Shown in pieces: positions 59,487 to 64,000 of a stretch of DNA of 64,000 nt. Made by a program: the position numbers and the translations under genes. The DNA lies in NCBI GenBank assembly GCA_029194535.1, contig JARFXR010000001.1, forward strand, positions 2,240,721 to 2,304,720, written 5' to 3'. This DNA comes from Nitrospira sp. GTDB taxonomy: Bacteria > Nitrospirota > Nitrospiria > Nitrospirales > Nitrospiraceae. Each line of letters starts with the position of its first letter. Within the stretch, counting starts at the first letter, position 1. A model generated the notes under the pieces. The model was given only the letters and a program-made list of their open reading frames with translations, ran no database searches and was not told the DNA's origin.

Positions 59487-60395
59487 CTAGCGCGGCAGGT
59501 ACGTGGCGAGGTAGTCCCCTGCTCGAAGTTCCCCCTGCAAGATCTCGACTTGCGCCGGGCTCATCGGGTTGATGCCGGCTTTCGACAAGAGTTCCGCGCG
59601 GATGAATTGGTAGATTTGCTGTTCGAATTGCATGCGTGTCGGCGGCTGGAGCAAGACTTCCCTTATGCCGTTCTCAAGGGCCGGTTGGATCTGTTTGAAA
59701 TACTCCGCTCCGATCTTGCAGATATTCACGGGAAAGATCATGTCGAAGAAATGCGTGCACTTGTCCGCTTCCTTGACGGCGCCGATCACGGCAATGCGCA
59801 CGGAATGATAGGTGGGCAGACGCCGCTGGTCGATCGTCGGGGTGAGAAAGACGTCGACCACGACTTTTTCCGCGACGAGATCGCCGAGGGCCGTGTCCCC
59901 TTCGCCGGAATAGTCTTTGTAATAAGTTTTCAACTGGATGACCGGAAACAGAAATTGGTACCGGATCTCCGGACCCTCCAATGTCACCATGGGGGGATTG
60001 GAGACTCCGGTGACGTGCACAAACACCTTCTGGCCGTTGCCCGCTTCATGCGTGTATTTCTCCAAGGTAATCCGTCCAGTCAGTCCTCGACCCAAGGCGA
60101 AATTCGTGTCGAATGGGCTCCGCATGTTGGTGAGCTGGATGAACGACTTGGTCGGATCACCGAGAATCACTGTGAGGGGAATGCTCCTTGTCGTGGCGCC
60201 CGGCTGCGGAGGCATGGCCGCCTGGCCCGGCATCTGAGCGGGAGGGCGCGGCGTCGGTACCGGAGCGGAGGGCTGCGGTTGACGAGGTGGAAACACCTGA
60301 GCCGAGGACTCTGCGAAGGCCAGGAAGACATTCAGACAGAGCCCCGCAATGGCTAGAACCGCACCGCGCTTCATTCGTCTGGACGACGTCGTCAT
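59487..60395 (-). CDS. Exported protein of unknown function, partner of DUF4384 gene
   Basis: 302 residues with a signal peptide (AIAGLCLNVFLAFAESSA), a Pro/Gln-rich stretch and GATTRSIPLTVILG, after which a folded domain begins. The C-terminal ~100 residues are alpha-rich (IQPALENGIREVLLQPPTRM, FEQQIYQFIRAELLSKAGIN). It starts five bases after the stop of the DUF4384 gene, so the two are co-expressed and possibly interact. No family recognised. Confidence 0.75.
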   Translation of the reverse strand: MTTSSRRMKRGAVLAIAGLCLNVFLAFAESSAQVFPPRQPQPSAPVPTPRPPAQMPGQAAMPPQPGATTRSIPLTVILGDPTKSFIQLTNMRSPFDTNFALGRGLTGRITLEKYTHEAGNGQKVFVHVTGVSNPPMVTLEGPEIRYQFLFPVIQLKTYYKDYSGEGDTALGDLVAEKVVVDVFLTPTIDQRRLPTYHSVRIAVIGAVKEADKCTHFFDMIFPVNICKIGAEYFKQIQPALENGIREVLLQPPTRMQFEQQIYQFIRAELLSKAGINPMSPAQVEILQGELRAGDYLATYLPR

Positions 60396-60399
60396 GCTG

Positions 60400-61980
60400 C
60401 TACTCGTGATTGAACCATCGGGTGACTGTCACATCCTGGATAGGCGGATTCGCCGCGTAGGAGAGCGGTGTGACCTGGACCTTGGCGCCGGTGTCGTCCT
60501 GGACTTTCACGATGCCGCGGGTCTGTACGGAGCCGACGCCGCGGGGAATGACCGGTGGTTCCTCGACCTTCGCCACAATGGGAGTCGACGGCCGAACCTC
60601 GGCGGCCAGTTCCGCCATGCTTTCCTCCAGATCGGCTCGGCGGTTCCGCGACGCGACGACGAAGAACGTTTCAATCCCCTTCACCTGGTCCAAGGTGTAC
60701 CAGTAGTTCGACTCGGGGAAGCTATACTCCTGGTCCTGCTTGACCGGGTTGGCTGTCGCGGCGCCCTTGGCCGGGAAGACCGTTTCGGCCCAGCCCGATC
60801 CGTCGATCGAGATGATATAGAGATAGCAATCGCAGTTGGTGCGCGCAACGATCTTGAAGCGGTCGCCTGCTTCCTTATTGGCCCCGCCGTCCTTGAGCGT
60901 TTCCCCGTCGTTCATCAAGACGACTTCTTTTCCGGCGGCCGTCTGTTTCTGCCTGACCAGCGCCACATCAACGGCGACCGCCTCGCCGTCCACTGAGCGA
61001 GGATAGATTCCGGCCGCTCCGTACGGCTGCCCTCCATAGGATTGGCCGGACATCCCGTAGTTGGCGTACCCCTGCTGCTGCGTTCCATAGGTTGAGGCGG
61101 CCCCATACCCCTGCGGAACCTGACCGTAGCCTGGCTGAACTTGGCCGTAACCTTGCTGGACCTGGCCATAGCTTTGCTGAGCTTGGCCATAGCCTTGCTG
61201 AGCTTGGCCATAGCCTGGCATCGTTCCACCTGCTCCGTACGGATTGTTCGGATCGTAGCCCGGCTGCATCTGTGAGGGAGACGCTCCGTATGGATTCGTC
61301 GTCCCGTAGGGGTTCGTGGGTTGTCCGTAGGGATTCGGGGAACCATAGGGATTTTGTGCGCCGTAGGGATTCGAATTTCCGTACGGATTCGGCGTGCCGT
61401 ACGGATTCGCTCCCGTCGTCCCGTATGGATTCATCTGCTGGCCGGAGGAAGCAGCATATGGATTGCTCGGATCGAACGGATTCATTCCCGGTTGGCCTGG
61501 AAGGCCTTGCGCACTTCCATAGGGATTGACCGGTGATCCGGGATATGCTGCGGCACCGGTGGAGGCCATGCCCGCCATATTGGGATCATAGCCACCCATT
61601 TGTCCCGGATAGGCTGCCTGCCCTGGGTATTGCGTCGGCGGCATTCCCGGTTGTCCTTGAAAACCTGGCTGCATTCCGACACCCGGCTGCCCCAGTTGGC
61701 CCGGTTGACCGGGCATTCCCGGTCCTCCCATCGCCATTGGAGGGAGCCCCTGCATATAGGGGCCGGAGAGTCGATTCACCAGATTACTCAGGTTATCGCG
61801 ATGTTTGGATCCGTAATTCTGCAGGCCGGTCTGGAAGAGATTCTTGGCGAATTCGAAGGCAATGGGAACCAGAAACGGGGCGGCGGCGCAAGAACTGAGA
61901 ACAAGCGGCCCGAGCAGAGCAAGTCCGACTCCCCGACCCGCTCTCGCCTCTCGCATGCCCTGCCAGTAGAGTTTCACCAC
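60400..61980 (-). CDS. DUF4384 lipoprotein with NPYG and QGYGQ repeats and VQTRG motif
   Basis: A GTG at 61980 or ATG at 61956 starts the gene; the lipobox LSSC follows. Residues ~75-320 are low-complexity: Gly/Pro/Gln/Met tracts, about nine NPYG units and several Q-QGYGQ units, prion-like in composition. The DUF4384 domain (~345-470) reads GDRFKIVARTNCDCYLYIIS, WAETVFPAKG. Near the C-terminus lies VGSVQTRGIV, the window's motif. DUF4384 proteins are often found beside bacterial caspases, as here (63536). Confidence 0.85.
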   Translation of the reverse strand: MVKLYWQGMREARAGRGVGLALLGPLVLSSCAAAPFLVPIAFEFAKNLFQTGLQNYGSKHRDNLSNLVNRLSGPYMQGLPPMAMGGPGMPGQPGQLGQPGVGMQPGFQGQPGMPPTQYPGQAAYPGQMGGYDPNMAGMASTGAAAYPGSPVNPYGSAQGLPGQPGMNPFDPSNPYAASSGQQMNPYGTTGANPYGTPNPYGNSNPYGAQNPYGSPNPYGQPTNPYGTTNPYGASPSQMQPGYDPNNPYGAGGTMPGYGQAQQGYGQAQQSYGQVQQGYGQVQPGYGQVPQGYGAASTYGTQQQGYANYGMSGQSYGGQPYGAAGIYPRSVDGEAVAVDVALVRQKQTAAGKEVVLMNDGETLKDGGANKEAGDRFKIVARTNCDCYLYIISIDGSGWAETVFPAKGAATANPVKQDQEYSFPESNYWYTLDQVKGIETFFVVASRNRRADLEESMAELAAEVRPSTPIVAKVEEPPVIPRGVGSVQTRGIVKVQDDTGAKVQVTPLSYAANPPIQDVTVTRWFNHE

Positions 61981-62158
61981 GTCTGATTTCCCCTATGCTG
62001 TTCCGTACGTCGCGACGATACAGCAAAAGGTTCAGCGCATTGTAGACCGCCCCGGAAGGCTGGTCAATCAAAGGCTGTCCTATTGAGGGGCCAAGGCAAA
62101 TATGCTACAGCAAAGACCTCCCGAGCCGGTACAGACGGCAGACTGAACTTAGGTGGCC

Positions 62159-62740
62159 ATGGACACGACTCACGACCGTGAGGATTCGGAAAGTGACCTC
62201 CTTGGTGCCGTGGCAGCCGGCGAACAAGCCGCCTTTGAACGTCTCTACCATCTGTATGAGAAGCGCCTGTATCAGTACGTGCACAGCCTCGTCAACGACC
62301 AGACGGTCGCCGAGGACGTGGTCGGGGAAACCATGATCGCCATCTGGCGGGGTGCCGGAACCTTTTCCGGTACGTCACGCCTATCCACCTGGATTTTCGG
62401 CATCGCGCGCCATAAGTCGCTGGACGCCCTGCGACGTACGGGACGCTGGCAGCGCGAAGTCGATCTCGACGAGGTCGCCGAGATCCCGAACACCTGCGAG
62501 AGCCCGCTGGAGGGGATCCACCGAAAACAAGTCGAGTCCTTGACGAAGCGGGCGCTGGCCACCCTGTCGCGTGAGCATCAGGAAGTCTTGCGCCTCGTCT
62601 TCTACGAGGAACTGCCCTACGACGAGATCGCGACGATGTTGGGCATCCCGTCCAACACCGTCAAGACCCGAGTCTTCTACGCCAAGCAGCATCTCAAACG
62701 AGCGCTGGATCGGCTGAACCAGAAGGCACCCATCGTATGA
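62159..62740 (+). CDS. ECF-subfamily RNA polymerase sigma factor
   Basis: ATG at 62159 (TTAGGTGGCC upstream; a GTG at 62153 is an alternative). 193 residues. Region 2: FERLYHLYEKRLYQYVHSLV, AEDVVGETMIAIWRGAGTF, STWIFGIARHKSLDALRR. Region 4: LSREHQEVLRLVFYEELPYD, GIPSNTVKTRVFYAKQHL. The stop overlaps the anti-sigma start (ATGA). It probably controls the downstream caspase and perhaps the divergent DUF4384 pair; the shared region 61981-62158 would hold both promoters. Confidence 0.93.
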   Translation: MDTTHDREDSESDLLGAVAAGEQAAFERLYHLYEKRLYQYVHSLVNDQTVAEDVVGETMIAIWRGAGTFSGTSRLSTWIFGIARHKSLDALRRTGRWQREVDLDEVAEIPNTCESPLEGIHRKQVESLTKRALATLSREHQEVLRLVFYEELPYDEIATMLGIPSNTVKTRVFYAKQHLKRALDRLNQKAPIV

Positions 62741-63414
62741 ACGGGCGTACGAACGAGCCAGAGCGCATACCGGCCGGGGTCCATCCGGAAGCGACCCTGC
62801 TCCCCTGGTACGCCAACGAGACGTTGGGAGAAGAAGACCGCCGTCTGGTCGCCCGACATTTAGAATCCTGCTTCGATTGCCGGAGAGAACTGAGCGAATG
62901 GACGGACCTGCGGCGAAATATTCACGAGGCGTATGCGTCCCAGCCGGAACCGAGTCCGTCCCTGGCCAAGACCGTGCTGACCAAAGTGGCGTTGGACACA
63001 GGCCACTCCGCCCGCGAGGCCGGTCGCGGCGGGAGCGGCCTCGCGTCCCTCGATCGCTGGTTCCGCTCGCTCTTCGACGTTCCGTGGGTTCCTTCCCTGG
63101 CGACGGCGCTGCTTGCCGTGCAGTTTGGCTTGCTGCTCTGGGTGACGATGCCGCCGGAACGCGAGCCGGTGAGCACCAGATCGATCGACAGCCCCGCCGC
63201 GCGGTTTACCGTTCGGTTCCACGACCACGCGACCGAGGCGCAAATCCGCGAGGCAGTCGAACGAGTCCACGGGCGCATCGTCGACGGTCCCACAACCGGA
63301 GGCTCGTATCTGCTCGAGGTCAAGGCGGTGGATCCTGCAATGTCCCGTCGGATCCTGGACATGTTGCGGGCGCAAGATCGCGTCGTCTCGCGCGCCGAGG
63401 CCGTGGTTCCGTGA
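62737..63414 (+). CDS. Anti-sigma factor with zinc-finger (zf-HC2) and C-terminal S8-propeptide-like domain
   Basis: 225 residues. The N-terminal part has PEATLLPWYANETL and the zinc ligands H41, C45, C48 (HLESCFDC). A single membrane segment (LATALLAVQFGLLLWVT) near 125-142 places the C-terminus outside. That domain (FTVRFHDHATEAQIREAVER, GRIVDGPTTGGSYLLEV, ILDMLRAQDRVVSRAEAVVP) has the pattern of subtilisin prodomain/inhibitor I9-like folds. It could sense or bind a protease in the periplasm and pass the signal to the sigma factor; this is inference. Confidence 0.85.
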   Translation: MNGRTNEPERIPAGVHPEATLLPWYANETLGEEDRRLVARHLESCFDCRRELSEWTDLRRNIHEAYASQPEPSPSLAKTVLTKVALDTGHSAREAGRGGSGLASLDRWFRSLFDVPWVPSLATALLAVQFGLLLWVTMPPEREPVSTRSIDSPAARFTVRFHDHATEAQIREAVERVHGRIVDGPTTGGSYLLEVKAVDPAMSRRILDMLRAQDRVVSRAEAVVP

Positions 63415-63535
63415 ACCCTTCACGCATGGCGACGACGAATGACCAGAGGGGTCGCGACATGGCGCGAAGAAAAGGCATCCGTGCACCGGCCCTGTTCAAA
63501 GTCCCATAACCGAAAAGAGGCTCAAAGGTGATCTC

Positions 63536-64000
63536 ATGAAGGCTCGCTCCCGCTCCAGCGTCTTGTTGACCGCGCTCCTCCTGATCTTGGCGGGCGCGCT
63601 TCACGATCAAGCCGCAGGCCAGACCACGGGAGGCACGGACGTCGGCACGAAGCGAGCGCTGCTGATCGGCATCAACAAGTACCGGGCCGTGCCCAAACTG
63701 CAAGGTTCATTGAACGATATCGAGACGATGAGACAGATTCTCATCACCCGATGGGGCTTCTCGGAACAGCACATCCGCCTGCTCACCGACGAGCAAGCCA
63801 CGCGCGCGGGAATCTTGGCGGCGCTCAATCAGTTCGTAGGCGAGACCGTGGCGCAAGACATGGTGTACATCCATTATTCCGGACACGGCTCGCAGGTGGC
63901 GGATCTCAACGGCGATGAGCCGGAGGACCATCTCGACGAAACACTCGTCCCACAGGATGGGCGAAGCGGCACGATTCCCGACATTACGGATGACGAGCTG
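63536..64000 (+). CDS. Caspase-like (C14) peptidase, 3' end outside window
   Basis: ATG at 63536; the frame is open to the last base (155 codons seen). Signal peptide (LLTALLLILAGALHDQAAG), then KRALLIGINKYRAVPKLQGS, DIETMRQIL, MVYIHYSGHGSQVADLNGDE with catalytic His 118, and DHLDETLVPQDG. This is the metacaspase-type order: HxGHG followed by an acidic DE loop. The Cys lies past the edge. Same strand and ~120 bases after the anti-sigma gene. Confidence 0.9.
   Translation, partial: MKARSRSSVLLTALLLILAGALHDQAAGQTTGGTDVGTKRALLIGINKYRAVPKLQGSLNDIETMRQILITRWGFSEQHIRLLTDEQATRAGILAALNQFVGETVAQDMVYIHYSGHGSQVADLNGDEPEDHLDETLVPQDGRSGTIPDITDDEL

Noticed and set aside
61090..61480. Short tandem repeats resembling a minisatellite or CRISPR
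   Set aside because: They encode NPYG and QGYGQ units in the DUF4384 lipoprotein and keep the reading frame throughout.

Overview
The window reads as bacterial chromosome, moderately GC-rich, with strong Shine-Dalgarno sites in front of most genes. The mix of many secreted proteins of unknown family, caspase-like and CHAT proteins, a DUF4384 protein, ECF sigma/anti-sigma genes and PIN/DUF433/RelE toxin-antitoxin pairs suggests Nitrospirota, probably a Nitrospira-type organism. That placement is inference from gene content; there is no rRNA or tRNA gene to anchor it. Almost every gene starts with a Sec, lipoprotein or Tat signal, so the window is devoted to exported proteins.

Layout. 1-10.4 kb (+): secreted modular proteins. 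Four share a C-terminal Ig-like domain, four share a C-x2-DPWL signature, and one carries two CXXCH haem motifs. 10.4-18.2 kb (+): a 1.6-kb segment present twice (short exported peptide plus DsbA/ScsC-like thioredoxin, with a DUF5615 toxin downstream), flanking a set of small secreted Cys-rich proteins and a beta-trefoil lipoprotein. 18.1-18.7 kb (-): a DUF433/DUF5615 toxin-antitoxin pair. 19-32.3 kb (+): three paralogous exported proteins, a large metzincin metalloprotease, a 1010-aa unknown, a trypsin-like protease and a Tat-exported protein that may have a phage tail-tube fold. 32.3-33.4 kb: the convergence point, with a dead gene and a decaying vapBC pair. 33.4-57.1 kb (-): twelve tightly spaced co-directional genes that could form one ~24-kb operon: collagen-like protein, CARDB/DUF11-like protein, cholesterol-dependent-cytolysin-like pore former with a lectin-like C-terminus, unknown, YadA-head/S74 self-cleaving protein, papain-like protease, TIG-domain protein, caspase, two unknowns, CHAT protein and WD40 protein. 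57.1-59.5 kb: small-peptide gene, repeats and a Phd/RelE pair. 59.5-64 kb: DUF4384 lipoprotein plus partner, divergent from ECF sigma factor, anti-sigma factor and a second caspase that runs off the window.

The unifying observation is a short motif, roughly [D/E/G/N]-[V/I]-[Q/E/H/T]-x-R-[G/A] (QERG, ETRG, ESRG, TERA), recurring in at least fifteen otherwise unrelated exported proteins. It usually follows a signal peptide and an acidic/Pro/Thr/Ala-rich stretch of about 10-50 residues and precedes the folded domain. A second version, xRGVE followed by an acidic 16-27-residue tail that in most cases ends in KP, sits at the C-terminus of others. A ~100-residue beta-rich domain found in five proteins also ends at such an arginine. 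The same window encodes several peptidases, including caspase-type enzymes (caspase-like proteins of the metacaspase group usually prefer Arg/Lys), a trypsin-like protease, a CHAT protein and a papain-like protease. The working hypothesis is a secreted-protein maturation or activation system in which an Arg-specific protease releases mature domains, one of them a CDC-like pore former. It is inferred from pattern and gene proximity and has not been shown.
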